A DNA stretch of 64,000 bases from Lentisphaeria bacterium (GTDB lineage Bacteria > Verrucomicrobiota > Lentisphaeria > Victivallales > Victivallaceae): contig JAFSTC010000047.1 of NCBI GenBank assembly GCA_017450705.1, forward strand, positions 1 through 64,000, given 5' to 3'. The stretch's first letter is position 1. The number at the start of each line of letters is the position of its first letter. The notes beneath the pieces were generated by a model that searched no databases, had not been told where the DNA came from, and saw only the letters and a list, made by a program, of their open reading frames with translations. The translations under genes and the position numbers were made by a program. Below are positions 18,297 to 26,027 of this stretch, one piece after another.

Positions 18297-19502
18297 ATGA
18301 ACGCCTATCCCTACTGGAAGAGAAACCTTACCGTCGTCTGGATCTCCCAGTTCCTCGCCATGATCGGCTTCGGGTGCTGCATGCCCTTCATCCCGCTGCT
18401 CCTGCGGGAAAATCTCCACGTGGACAACGAAAAGCTCCGCGGCCTCTACGTCTCGCTCTACTACCTCGCCGGCATGTCCAGCTTGTGCGTCGCCAATATC
18501 ATCTGGGGCATCCTCGCCGACCGCTTCGGCCGCAAACTCATGCTCCTCCGCGCCAGCTACGCCGCCGCCCTCTTCTATCCCCTCCTGTCGCTGGCCCCCA
18601 ACTTCGGCGTCCTCGTCCTCATCCGCTTCATCTGCTCCTTCTTCTCCGGCACCGTCTGCCCCGCCCAGACCCTCCTCGTCAGCACCACGCCTCCCGAAAA
18701 ACACGGCTTCGTCCTCGGCGCCGTCAGCACCTCCATCTGGAGCGGCAACATGCTCGGCTACCTCGCAGGAGGCCTCATCGTCCACTACGCCGGATTCAAG
18801 ACCGCCTTCTTCACCTGCGGCGCCATCTATCTTTTGAGCGGCGCCCTCGTCCACATCTTCGTCAAGGAGAATTTCGACTACTCCCCGGAGAAGAAGAAAA
18901 AGGTCCGCTTCTCCTTCAAGTACCTTTCCACCCCCGCCGTCTTCTGGCTCCTCGTCATGTTCCTCCTCATGGGCATCGCCCGCCGCATCGAACAGCCCTT
19001 CATCGCCATGCAGGTCGAACTCGTCCACGGCACCGACGGCGCCGCCTTCTACACCGGGATCATCTCCGCCGCCGCCGCCGTCGGCGGCGTCCTCTCCGGC
19101 GTCGCCATCGGCTGGATCTGCGACCGCATCAACCCGCAGAAACTCATCGGCCCCATCCTCGTTTCCACCGCCGCCTTCACCCTCGGTCAGGCCTTTTCCG
19201 TCAACGTCGAAATGCTCACCGTCTCCCGCTTCCTCACCTATTTCGCCGCCGGCGGGCTCCAGCCCGTGCTCCAGGTCATCCTCGCCAAGACCACTTCGCC
19301 CGAACTCCGCGGCACCTTCTTCGGCTGGTCCGGTGGCATCAACACCGCCGGCGGCATCGTCTGCTCCTTCATCAGCGGCGGCCTCGTCCTCCTGTCCGGC
19401 GTCCGCAGCATATTCGTCACCGGCGCCCTCCTCACCCTGCTCATTTTCCTGCCCTACTTTCTTTTCACGAGAAAAGAAAGTAGGCAAAGAAAAGCGGTGT
19501 AA
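18297..19502 (+). CDS. MFS transporter, multidrug-efflux type
   Basis: 401 residues with about 12 membrane helices and the MFS motif A, GILADRFGRKLML, between helices 2 and 3. A shorter counterpart, GWICDRINPQKLIG, lies in the second half. It is close to the DHA1 family (MdtG-like). The substrate cannot be told. It begins three bases after the pseudopilin cassette and may be cotranscribed with it. Its last residues (FTRKESRQRKAV) and stop codon are encoded by a dispersed repeat (hairpin 19454-19483 and copy 19477-19516), so the native C-terminus may have been replaced. Confidence 0.88.
   Translation: MNAYPYWKRNLTVVWISQFLAMIGFGCCMPFIPLLLRENLHVDNEKLRGLYVSLYYLAGMSSLCVANIIWGILADRFGRKLMLLRASYAAALFYPLLSLAPNFGVLVLIRFICSFFSGTVCPAQTLLVSTTPPEKHGFVLGAVSTSIWSGNMLGYLAGGLIVHYAGFKTAFFTCGAIYLLSGALVHIFVKENFDYSPEKKKKVRFSFKYLSTPAVFWLLVMFLLMGIARRIEQPFIAMQVELVHGTDGAAFYTGIISAAAAVGGVLSGVAIGWICDRINPQKLIGPILVSTAAFTLGQAFSVNVEMLTVSRFLTYFAAGGLQPVLQVILAKTTSPELRGTFFGWSGGINTAGGIVCSFISGGLVLLSGVRSIFVTGALLTLLIFLPYFLFTRKESRQRKAV
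19454..19483. repeat. Perfect 12-bp stem hairpin with CACGAG apex (repeat family copy D)
   Basis: CTACTTTCTTTT (19454-19465) pairs exactly with AAAAGAAAGTAG (19472-19483) around CACGAG. It lies inside the 3' end of the MFS gene. The arm composition and apex match the hairpins at 53-84 and 50507-50560. Confidence 0.75.
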
Positions 19503-19516
19503 GCGCTTTTTTTCAA
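19477..19516 (+). repeat. 40-bp repeat, copy 1, with terminator-like hairpin
   Basis: Identical except for one base to 19579-19618. AAAAGCG (19490-19496) pairs with CGCTTTT (19504-19510) around a seven-base loop and runs into T's up to 19513, so it looks like an intrinsic terminator for the MFS gene. The TAA stop of that gene lies inside the loop. Confidence 0.7.
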
Positions 19517-19534
19517 AAAAAGCTCGGCAAAAAA

Positions 19535-19565
19535 TCCCGTGGGCCAAGTGTGCCGCCGAGACGGT
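19535..19565 (+). repeat. 31-bp repeat, copy 1
   Basis: Begins TCCCGTGGGCCAAGTGTG and ends CGAGACGGT. Its partner at 19938-19968 differs at two bases. The pair is in direct orientation, 403 bp apart. Confidence 0.75.
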
Positions 19566-19578
19566 CTCCACGAAAAAA

Positions 19579-19618
19579 AAAGTAAGCAAAGAAAAGCGGT
19601 GTAAGCGCTTTTTTTCAA
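19579..19618 (+). repeat. 40-bp repeat, copy 2, with terminator-like hairpin
   Basis: Second copy of 19477-19516 with one mismatch, 102 bp downstream. AAAAGCG at 19592-19598 pairs with CGCTTTT at 19606-19612 and is followed by further T's. Confidence 0.7.
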
Positions 19619-19937
19619 GGCTCTGTTCCCCATACGGGTAGTTTAATGCGGGCCGCCTTTTGAAATACGGGCCGCCCAGCCGGGGAAGAGACAACCGCTT
19701 CGCGGTTTTCCCTCCCCGGACCCCTCCTTTTGTTCCCTCCTGCGGCGAGCGCGGGCCTCGGGGTAGTTTCCTTCTGAAGTTGCGCGCCTGCGTTCGGCCG
19801 GGCTTTGCCCGTCCTCACTCGCGGCTTAGTGCTCGACCTACGTTCATCTGCGCTCAAATACTTGAGCGCATCCGGCTGCCCTTCGGTTGCCGGTCCATTC
19901 ACATCCGGTCTGCGCGCTCGGCGGCGACCGCCTCGCG

Positions 19938-19968
19938 TCCCGTGGGCAAAGTGTGCCGTCGAGACGGT
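19938..19968 (+). repeat. 31-bp repeat, copy 2
   Basis: Second copy of 19535-19565, beginning TCCCGTGGGCAAAGTGTG. The two copies bracket most of the non-coding stretch between the MFS gene and prs. Confidence 0.75.
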
Positions 19969-19988
19969 TTTGTCCCGCGGCCTTTGCA

Positions 19989-20024
19989 GTATTCATAGTA
20001 TTCCCAGTATTCGTAGTATTCATA
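19989..20024 (+). repeat. Four tandem 9-bp units GTATTCNNA
   Basis: GTATTCATA, GTATTCCCA, GTATTCGTA and GTATTCATA follow each other without gaps. This is an A/T-rich island in very GC-rich surroundings, 45 bp before the prs promoter. Confidence 0.85.
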
Positions 20025-20068
20025 GTCCCCTGTTATCCGCCCGCGGGTGCCGCCCGCCCGCCCCGGCA

Positions 20069-20096
20069 TTGACTTTTCGGGAAGGTGTGCTATATT
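20069..20096 (+). promoter_or_regulatory. Sigma-70-type promoter for the prs operon
   Basis: TTGACT at 20069-20074 and TATATT at 20091-20096 are separated by 16 bp; TATTAT at 20093-20098 is an alternative with 18 bp. Transcription from about 20103 would produce a leader of about 310 nt before prs. Confidence 0.75.
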
Positions 20097-20102
20097 ATAG
20101 GC

Positions 20103-20415
20103 AAGACGTTGTATGAAGGACTGTCTTTACAGTCCCGGGACCTCGATCCCGCGGGCGTGTCCGTGTGAGCGGGCAGGCCTGTCGAAGGCGGGATCGAAGG
20201 CTGCGACGCGGGGGGGCTCCGTGAAAAAGCGGGGCGATTCCGGCGTTGCGGCTGTACCGAGGGGTTTCCGGAAGCGGGCCGGTATTTTGCCGGGCGTCGG
20301 TTGACGTTCGGGACCGGATTGGCTTCTTTGACCCTCGCGGGGGCACCCGGAGGCTGGCGCGATCCTTTTTGCGGCAGTCCGGAAAGAGTGCAATTTTTTA
20401 CTGGGGGTTGAAAAA
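20103..20415 (+). ncRNA. Long structured 5' leader of prs, or an unrecognised RNA
   Basis: No open frame here looks real. The stretch can form GACTGT/ACAGTC (20119-20124 with 20129-20134, loop CTTT) and a longer stem TCGATCCCGC/GCGGGATCGA (20143-20152 with 20188-20197). I compared it by eye with tmRNA, RNase P RNA, SRP RNA and 6S RNA hallmarks and found none. It could be a regulatory leader or a stand-alone RNA. Confidence 0.35.
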
Positions 20416-21372
20416 ATGGAAGAAGCCAAACACATCCGAGTCTACTCCGGGTGCGCGCATCCGCAGTTGTCCCAGCAGATCGCCGAGTATTTGGGCATCG
20501 AGCTCGGACGTGTTCACATCACGCATTTCCCCGACGGGGAGATCTTCGTGCAGTTCGAAGAGAACGTGCGGCGGGCCGACGTGTTTCTGATCCAGCCGAC
20601 GTGCAATCCTCCCAACGACAACATCATGGAGCTCCTGATCATGATCGACGCGGCCCGGCGGGCCAGCGCCGCGCGGATCACGGCGGTGTTGCCGTACTTC
20701 GGGTATGCCCGGCAGGACCGCAAGGACCGTCCCCGGGTGCCCATCACGGCGAAACTGGTCGCCAATCTGCTGACCGTGGCGGGCGCGGACCGGGTGCTGA
20801 CGGTGGATCTCCATGCGCAGCAGATCCAGGGATTTTTCGACATCCCTGTGGATCACCTCTATGCCCGCCCCGTGATGGTTCCTTATTTGAAATCCCTGAT
20901 CGGCGACAACGGCGTCGTGGTGGCGCCGGATTCCGGCAGCGCCAAGATGGCCATGGTCTACGGCGACATGCTGGAGGCGGGTCTGGCGGTGGTGACCAAG
21001 CGCCGGATCAACGCGACCACGGTGGCCTCCAGCCATCTGGTGGGCGACGTCAAGGACCGCATCTGCGTCATCACGGACGATCTGACCAGCACGGCCGGGA
21101 CGCTGTGCGCGGCGGCCAAGATCCTCAAGGCCAACGGCGCGACCCGGATCTACGCGGCGGTCTCCCACTGTCTGCTCAACGACGTGGGCAAGGCCAAGCT
21201 GCTGGCCACGCCCGAGATCGAGCAGCTGGTCACGACGGATGCCGTCCCCGTGCCCGACACGCTGGACGGCAAGATCAAGGTGATCGGCATCGCGCCGCTG
21301 CTGGGCGAAGCGATCCGGCGCATCCACGACGGGAAGTCCATCTCCTCGTTGTTTTACATAGACAAACACTGA
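20416..21372 (+). CDS. prs: Ribose-phosphate pyrophosphokinase
   Basis: 318 residues, the usual length. Makes PRPP from ribose 5-phosphate and ATP for nucleotide, histidine and tryptophan synthesis. Visible motifs: RVHITHFPDGEIFVQFEENVR near the N-terminus, TVDLHAQQIQGFFDIPVDHL, and the PRPP-binding loop DDLTSTAGT near residue 220. GGGGG lies upstream of the ATG. It heads a long run of same-strand genes and has its own promoter and leader. Confidence 0.97.
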   Translation: MEEAKHIRVYSGCAHPQLSQQIAEYLGIELGRVHITHFPDGEIFVQFEENVRRADVFLIQPTCNPPNDNIMELLIMIDAARRASAARITAVLPYFGYARQDRKDRPRVPITAKLVANLLTVAGADRVLTVDLHAQQIQGFFDIPVDHLYARPVMVPYLKSLIGDNGVVVAPDSGSAKMAMVYGDMLEAGLAVVTKRRINATTVASSHLVGDVKDRICVITDDLTSTAGTLCAAAKILKANGATRIYAAVSHCLLNDVGKAKLLATPEIEQLVTTDAVPVPDTLDGKIKVIGIAPLLGEAIRRIHDGKSISSLFYIDKH

Positions 21373-21418
21373 GCAAACCCTTGACGGAACAGGATAAACC
21401 AACAAAGAAAGGAAATCC

Positions 21419-22078
21419 ATGAGCAAGGAAACGCATAAACTCGCGGCCCAGACGCGGACCGCGTTCGGAGACAACGCCTCCCGTCGTCTCCGCAGGGCCG
21501 GGATGATCCCGGCTGTCGTCTACAGCAAGGGGGTGGAGCCCCGGTCTCTCCAGGTCAGCGCCGACGAGTGGAAGGTCATCTCCGCTCACGGGACCCAGAT
21601 CATCACGCTGGTCGAGGGCGACAAGGAGACCCCGGTGCTGATCCGCGAAGTCCAGTTCAACCACCTCAAAAACTACGTTGTCCACATCGACTTCCAGCAG
21701 GTCGACCTGAACAAGGAGATCAGCGCCAAGGTCGTGCTGCACGCCGTCGGCGACTGCTACGGCGCCGCTCACGGCGGCATCCTGGAGCAGGAGCTCCACG
21801 AGCTGGAAGTGCTCTGCCGTCCGGCGGATCTGCCCGAGCTCATCAAGGTGGACGTTGCCTCTCTCGACATCGGTCAGGCGCTCTCCGTCAAGGACCTGGT
21901 CCTGCCCGAGGGGGTCCGCACCAACGTCGACCCGGAGGAGATCGTCTTCCACGTGGTGATGCCGCAGATCGAGGCCGAGCCGGAGCCCGAAGAGGCCGCG
22001 GCCGAGCCTGCCGAGCCGGAAGCCATCAACGAGAAGAAGACCGAAGCCCGCGCTGCGGAAAAGGCCGAGAAGAAGTAA
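21419..22078 (+). CDS. rplY: Ribosomal protein bL25, Ctc-type long form
   Basis: 219 residues: an N-terminal 5S rRNA-binding domain (RRLRRAGMIPAVVYSKG) and the C-terminal TL5 domain typical of the long Ctc form. An acidic, Ala/Glu/Pro-rich tail starts near residue 180 (EAEPEPEEAAAEPAEPE) and ends lysine-rich. prs-rplY-pth is a common gene order. AAAGGAAA supports the start. Confidence 0.95.
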   Translation: MSKETHKLAAQTRTAFGDNASRRLRRAGMIPAVVYSKGVEPRSLQVSADEWKVISAHGTQIITLVEGDKETPVLIREVQFNHLKNYVVHIDFQQVDLNKEISAKVVLHAVGDCYGAAHGGILEQELHELEVLCRPADLPELIKVDVASLDIGQALSVKDLVLPEGVRTNVDPEEIVFHVVMPQIEAEPEPEEAAAEPAEPEAINEKKTEARAAEKAEKK

Positions 22079-22087
22079 TCCCGTCGT

Positions 22088-22738
22088 ATGGACGTCACCC
22101 GCAGCAGTGTTTCGCCGGTCGAGCTCGTGGTCGGCCTCGGGAATCCGGGGAGCGAGTACGCGAACAGCCGGCACAATGCGGGATTTATGGTGATCGAGCG
22201 GCTGCTCGCCGGGTTCCCGGCGGGGAGATTCGAGGAGACCCGGATCTCGGAAAGCCGTCTGTTTTCAGGCAAGTTCAGGGGCCGCAGTCTCTATCTGCAG
22301 ATGCCTTTGACTTACATGAATTTGAGCGGAAACGCAGTCGGCGGGTTCTGCCGCAAGGCCCGGATCGGGGCGGACAGGGTGCTGGTCATCCTGGACGACA
22401 TGGATCTGGAGCCCGGCAGGATCAGACTGAAAGGTTCCGGTTCGGCGGCGGGGCATCACGGATTGGAGTCCGTGATCTCCGCGCTGGGGACCAGCGAAGT
22501 CAAGCGGCTGCGCATCGGTATCGGACATCCCGGTCCCGGAAAGACGGTCGATTACGTCCTCTCCGGCTTCGAGGGTGACGAGGAACGGAAGTTCTCCGCC
22601 GCGCTGGATACGGCGGCGGAAGCGGTAAAAATGGTGTTGAGCGCCGGTATGGACAGGGCCATGAACAGGTATAACGCCCGTCCCGAAGATCCGGCTGCCG
22701 ACGACAAAACTTCAACAAAAAAAGAGGTTCTATCTTGA
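22088..22738 (+). CDS. pth: Peptidyl-tRNA hydrolase
   Basis: 216 residues. Releases tRNA from peptidyl-tRNA dropped from ribosomes. Motifs: VGLGNPGSEYANSRHNAGF with the catalytic His near residue 31, MPLTYMNLSGNAVG, and DDMDLEPGRIRLKGSGSAAGHHGLESV. The last motif has His-His where many homologues have His-Asn. The N-terminus is about ten residues longer than in E. coli. The stop overlaps the TTG start of rpsF. Confidence 0.95.
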   Translation: MDVTRSSVSPVELVVGLGNPGSEYANSRHNAGFMVIERLLAGFPAGRFEETRISESRLFSGKFRGRSLYLQMPLTYMNLSGNAVGGFCRKARIGADRVLVILDDMDLEPGRIRLKGSGSAAGHHGLESVISALGTSEVKRLRIGIGHPGPGKTVDYVLSGFEGDEERKFSAALDTAAEAVKMVLSAGMDRAMNRYNARPEDPAADDKTSTKKEVLS

Positions 22739-23055
22739 AAAAGTACGAAGCGGTATTCATTCTGGACATCCGCAAGGCGGATGATGAGGGCAATGCTTTC
22801 ACCAAGGAGTTCGGCGAATTGATCGGGTCCCTGGGCGGCAAGCTGGAGTCCGTGACGCCCATGGGCCGCCGTCAGTTCACCTACGAGATCGACAAGCGCC
22901 GCGCCGGTCTCTACTTCGATTTCGTCTTCGAGCTGGCCGCCGCCAAGGTCAAGGACATCAAGGAGAAATACAAACTTGACCAGCGCGTCCTCCGCAACAT
23001 GATCATCATCTATGATCGTCCGGCGGACGCCAACGGCAACAAGCTGGCCGACTGA
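22735..23055 (+). CDS. rpsF: Ribosomal protein bS6
   Basis: 106 residues with a TTG start that overlaps the pth stop by four bases (TTGA). GAGG lies seven bases upstream, and no other start fits MKKYEAVFILDIRKADDEGN. It begins the standard cluster rpsF-ssb-rpsR-rplI-dnaB. Translational coupling to pth is likely. Confidence 0.95.
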   Translation: MKKYEAVFILDIRKADDEGNAFTKEFGELIGSLGGKLESVTPMGRRQFTYEIDKRRAGLYFDFVFELAAAKVKDIKEKYKLDQRVLRNMIIIYDRPADANGNKLAD

Positions 23056-23108
23056 AGTTTTTCGCCTTCGCCGCAGAGCGACAACCCCGAAAACCGGAGC
23101 TTGAAACT

Positions 23109-23708
23109 ATGGCAAGTCTGAACAAAGTGTTCCTGCTGGGCAACCTGACCCGCGATCCCGATCTGCGCGGTCTGCCCAGCGGACAGAACGTGTGCGAGCT
23201 GGGCATCGCCGTCAGCCGCCGTTACGTCAACGGAAGTGGTCAGGAGGTCGAAGACACCTGCTTTGTGGACGTGGTCGTCTGGGGCCGCGCCGCCGCCAAC
23301 TGCAAGCAGTATCTTGTCAAGGGCTCCCAGGTCATGGTGGAGGGCCGCCTGCAGCTGGACCGCTGGGAGGACCGCAACGGCGGCGGGCAGCGTTCGCGTC
23401 TGCGCGTCATCGCCGAGCAGGTCCAGTTCATGAACCGCCGTCCCCAGCCGGACAACCCCTATTCCCAGCCCGACGGGAATTATCCGCCGCCGGCTCAGGG
23501 AGGGAATTATCCGCCGCCGCGGAACGACGGGAACGCTGCTCCGCGTCAGGGGGGGAATTATCCGCCGCCGCGGAACGACGGGGCACCCTTCGGCGACAAT
23601 CCGGGGAACTACGGCCGTTCGGCCCGTCCCGCCGCGCCGCCGATGCCCGACCCCTCCGCGGGAGGGGAGGCCGGGCCGGAGTCCGGCGTCGACGATATCC
23701 CGTTTTGA
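23109..23708 (+). CDS. ssb: Single-stranded DNA-binding protein
   Basis: 199 residues. OB fold in the first 110 residues (MASLNKVFLLGNLTRDPDLR, FVDVVVWGRAAANCKQYL). A flexible linker has three GNYPPP units, and the tip DDIPF is the protein-interaction tail used by replication and repair partners. The linker repeat is also visible in the DNA as three copies of an 18-bp word at 23475, 23502 and 23553. It lies between rpsF and rpsR, as in many bacteria. Confidence 0.97.
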   Translation: MASLNKVFLLGNLTRDPDLRGLPSGQNVCELGIAVSRRYVNGSGQEVEDTCFVDVVVWGRAAANCKQYLVKGSQVMVEGRLQLDRWEDRNGGGQRSRLRVIAEQVQFMNRRPQPDNPYSQPDGNYPPPAQGGNYPPPRNDGNAAPRQGGNYPPPRNDGAPFGDNPGNYGRSARPAAPPMPDPSAGGEAGPESGVDDIPF

Positions 23709-23778
23709 AATGCAGATAAATTAACATAAAAACAGTTCGACAGATCGAACGGAAACAAAAAGAACAGGAAGGATTCTC

Positions 23779-24015
23779 ATGCAGGGTCAGAGAAGACAGG
23801 GAGGGCGCCGCCGCGGTGCGGCCAAGCCGAAAGTTTGCCGGTTCTGTGAATCGAAAGTCAACTACATCGATTTCAAGGACGCCGAAACTTTGATGAAGTT
23901 CCAGACCGAAAAGGGCAAGATCCTGCCCCGCCGCATCACCGGCAACTGTCTGGATCACCAGAAAAAGCTCGCCATCGCCATCAAGCGTGCGCGCATCATC
24001 GCGCTGGTCTACTGA
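23779..24015 (+). CDS. rpsR: Ribosomal protein bS18
   Basis: 78 residues. [24 protein letters not shown] and [17 protein letters not shown] are diagnostic. A Cys-x2-Cys pair and a later Cys/His pair suggest the zinc-binding form. AGGAAGG is upstream. It binds next to bS6 in the 30S subunit, whose gene is two places upstream. Confidence 0.97.
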   Translation: MQGQRRQGGRRRGAAKPKVCRFCESKVNYIDFKDAETLMKFQTEKGKILPRRITGNCLDHQKKLAIAIKRARIIALVY

Positions 24016-24033
24016 TTGACGGAGGAGGATAAC

Positions 24034-24486
24034 ATGGCTCAAGTCAGTTTGATTCTTCTCGACGACGTCGAGAAACTCGGTCTCGCCGGCGACGAAGTGC
24101 ATGTCGCCCCCGGGTATGCCCGCAACTACCTCATCCCCCGCGGTCTGGCCGCCAAGGCCACCCCGGGCACGCTGCGTCTCATCGAGTCCCGCAAGGCCCT
24201 CATCGCCGAACGCCGCGCCCAGGCGCTGGCCGACGCCAAGGCCCTGGCCGAAAAACTCGCCGCGGTGGAGATCTCCATCCCCATGCAGGCGACGGAAGAC
24301 GATCAGCTCTTCGGCTCCGTCACCGCGCGCATGGTCGCCGACGAGCTCAACCACCTCGGTTTCGCCGTCGAGCACAGCCGCATCACCATCGATCCGCCGA
24401 TCAAGACGCTGGGCGGTTACGACGTCGCCGTGAAGCTCCATGCCGACGTCGCGGCCACCGTCAAGGTCTGGGTGGTCCGTGGCTGA
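24034..24486 (+). CDS. rplI: Ribosomal protein bL9
   Basis: 150 residues from ATG 24034, chosen over an in-frame TTG at 24016 because GGAGGA lies just upstream and MAQVSLILLDDVEKLGLAGDEVHV is the family start. The N-terminal rRNA-binding domain keeps GYARNYLIPRGLA, and a long helix joins the C-terminal domain. The 3' end overlaps the likely dnaB start by eight bases. Confidence 0.96.
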   Translation: MAQVSLILLDDVEKLGLAGDEVHVAPGYARNYLIPRGLAAKATPGTLRLIESRKALIAERRAQALADAKALAEKLAAVEISIPMQATEDDQLFGSVTARMVADELNHLGFAVEHSRITIDPPIKTLGGYDVAVKLHADVAATVKVWVVRG

Positions 24487-25954
24487 TCCTGCGGACACCG
24501 CGGTCTCCGGCGTTCCGGCGGGCTCTCAAAAAGCTGCCTCCGGCGCCGGGACCGGCAAGGATGCCCGTCCGGCGGACCTTCTGCCCGACCGGGCGCGGCC
24601 CCATGCCGTCAGGATGGAAAAAGCCGTCCTCGGCGCCATGCTCAAGGAACCGGAGAGCTGCATCGATCTCGCGGTGGAGCAGTTCAACCGGACCGACGTG
24701 TTCTACATGCCCGCCCACCGCGAGATCTATCGCGTCATCCTTGCCCTCCAGCAGAGCAAGGACCGGGCTGTGGACGTCCTCACCGTCGCGCAGAGACTGC
24801 GCGAGGAAAACAAACTCGAGGCCGTGGGCGGCGAGATCTACCTCGCCGAGCTCATGGACTGCGTCGCCACCACGGTCAATCTGGAGTCCTGGTGCCAGAC
24901 GCTCCTCAAATACGCCACGCTGCGCCGCATGATCGACGTCTGCGGCAACGGGCTCATGAAGTGCTACGACGCCGACGCCGACGCCTCCCGCGTCGTCGAG
25001 GAGATCGAGTCGGACATCTACAACGTGCGGGGCGAAGAGGCTTCCCGCTCCATCGTCAGCATCACCGAACTCGTTGCCGACCAGTTCGACGAGCTCATGA
25101 AGATCCTCAACGGGGAGCACGAGGTCGGCATCCCCACGGGGTTCGCTCCCATCGACGACTGCACCGGCGGACTCAAACCGGGGGAGATGTTCGTTCTGGC
25201 CGCCAGGCCCTCCATCGGCAAGACCAGTCTCGCGCTCAACGTGCTGCGCAACGTCGCCATGAACCGGGAGAAGCCCCGGCCCGTGGCCTTCTTCAGTCTC
25301 GAAATGACCGCCGAACAGATCGCCCGGCGCATCCTCTGCACCGAGTCCCAGATCCCCGAAAGCGTCTTCTGGAACAGAAGCTTCCAGTACAGCGACCTCT
25401 CGCGGATGACCGGGGCGGTGGATGCCATCCGCAAGGCCAGCATCTACATCGATCCCACGGGCGGGCTCACCATCGCCGAACTGCGGGCCAAGGCCCGGCG
25501 GCTCAAGGCCCAGAAAAAAATAGAACTGATCGTCATCGACTACCTGCAGCTCATGCACGCCGACGGGCGGGTGGAGAGCCGTCAGCAGGAGGTCGCGGAG
25601 ATATCCGGCGGGATCAAGAAGCTGGCCAAGGACCTGAACATTCCGATCCTGGTGCTGGCCCAGCTCAACCGCGAGATCGACAAGATGACGGGCGCCAACG
25701 CCCGGCCGAAGCTGGCCCACTTGCGCGAATCGGGGACCATCGAACAGGACGCGGATATCGTGAGTTTTCTCCACCGCAACCGCGAGGAGAGCAAGGGGGC
25801 CCAGGCCGCCACCAGCGTGGAGGCTGAGTGGATCATCGAGAAAAACCGTAACGGACGGACCGGCAACTTCAAGCTGCTGTTCTATCCGGCGCGGATGGAG
25901 TTTCTGCCGGCGGCGCCGTGCAGCGAGGAGTTTGCGCCGCAGGCGAAAAATTGA
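24479..25954 (+). CDS. dnaB: Replicative DNA helicase DnaB
   Basis: 491 residues if the GTG at 24479 is used; it overlaps rplI. The first 40 residues are an unusual Ala/Gly-rich extension. The DnaB N-domain begins near RPHAVRMEKAVLGAMLKE, which rules out the internal ATG at that Met. Walker A is ARPSIGKTSLALN and Walker B LIVIDYLQLM. LAQLNREIDKM and the arginine-finger region LRESGTIEQDADIVSFLHR follow. DnaB unwinds DNA at the replication fork. The start remains uncertain. Confidence 0.95.
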   Translation: MADPADTAVSGVPAGSQKAASGAGTGKDARPADLLPDRARPHAVRMEKAVLGAMLKEPESCIDLAVEQFNRTDVFYMPAHREIYRVILALQQSKDRAVDVLTVAQRLREENKLEAVGGEIYLAELMDCVATTVNLESWCQTLLKYATLRRMIDVCGNGLMKCYDADADASRVVEEIESDIYNVRGEEASRSIVSITELVADQFDELMKILNGEHEVGIPTGFAPIDDCTGGLKPGEMFVLAARPSIGKTSLALNVLRNVAMNREKPRPVAFFSLEMTAEQIARRILCTESQIPESVFWNRSFQYSDLSRMTGAVDAIRKASIYIDPTGGLTIAELRAKARRLKAQKKIELIVIDYLQLMHADGRVESRQQEVAEISGGIKKLAKDLNIPILVLAQLNREIDKMTGANARPKLAHLRESGTIEQDADIVSFLHRNREESKGAQAATSVEAEWIIEKNRNGRTGNFKLLFYPARMEFLPAAPCSEEFAPQAKN

Positions 25955-26027
25955 AGGGAACCGCGGTCCCGGCCGGGCTCCGGATGCGAAGGACGGATCC
26001 GGCGGGGACTTCCGAGGGGGGATGCAG

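Larger units (their letters stand above)
19503..20068. other. Non-coding repeat nest between the MFS gene and prs
   Basis: No credible gene. Besides the 40-bp pair it holds a 31-bp repeat (19535-19565 and 19938-19968, 29 of 31 bases equal), a perfect 8-bp hairpin GCGCTCAA/TTGAGCGC at 19850-19869, and four tandem 9-bp units at 19989-20024. The composition suggests a pile-up of dispersed elements rather than a decayed gene. Confidence 0.7.

Noticed and set aside
20103-20415. tmRNA, RNase P RNA, SRP RNA, 6S RNA or a small protein in the prs leader
   Set aside because: None of the hallmark sequences of these RNAs was found by eye, and the small open frames have repeat-like composition.
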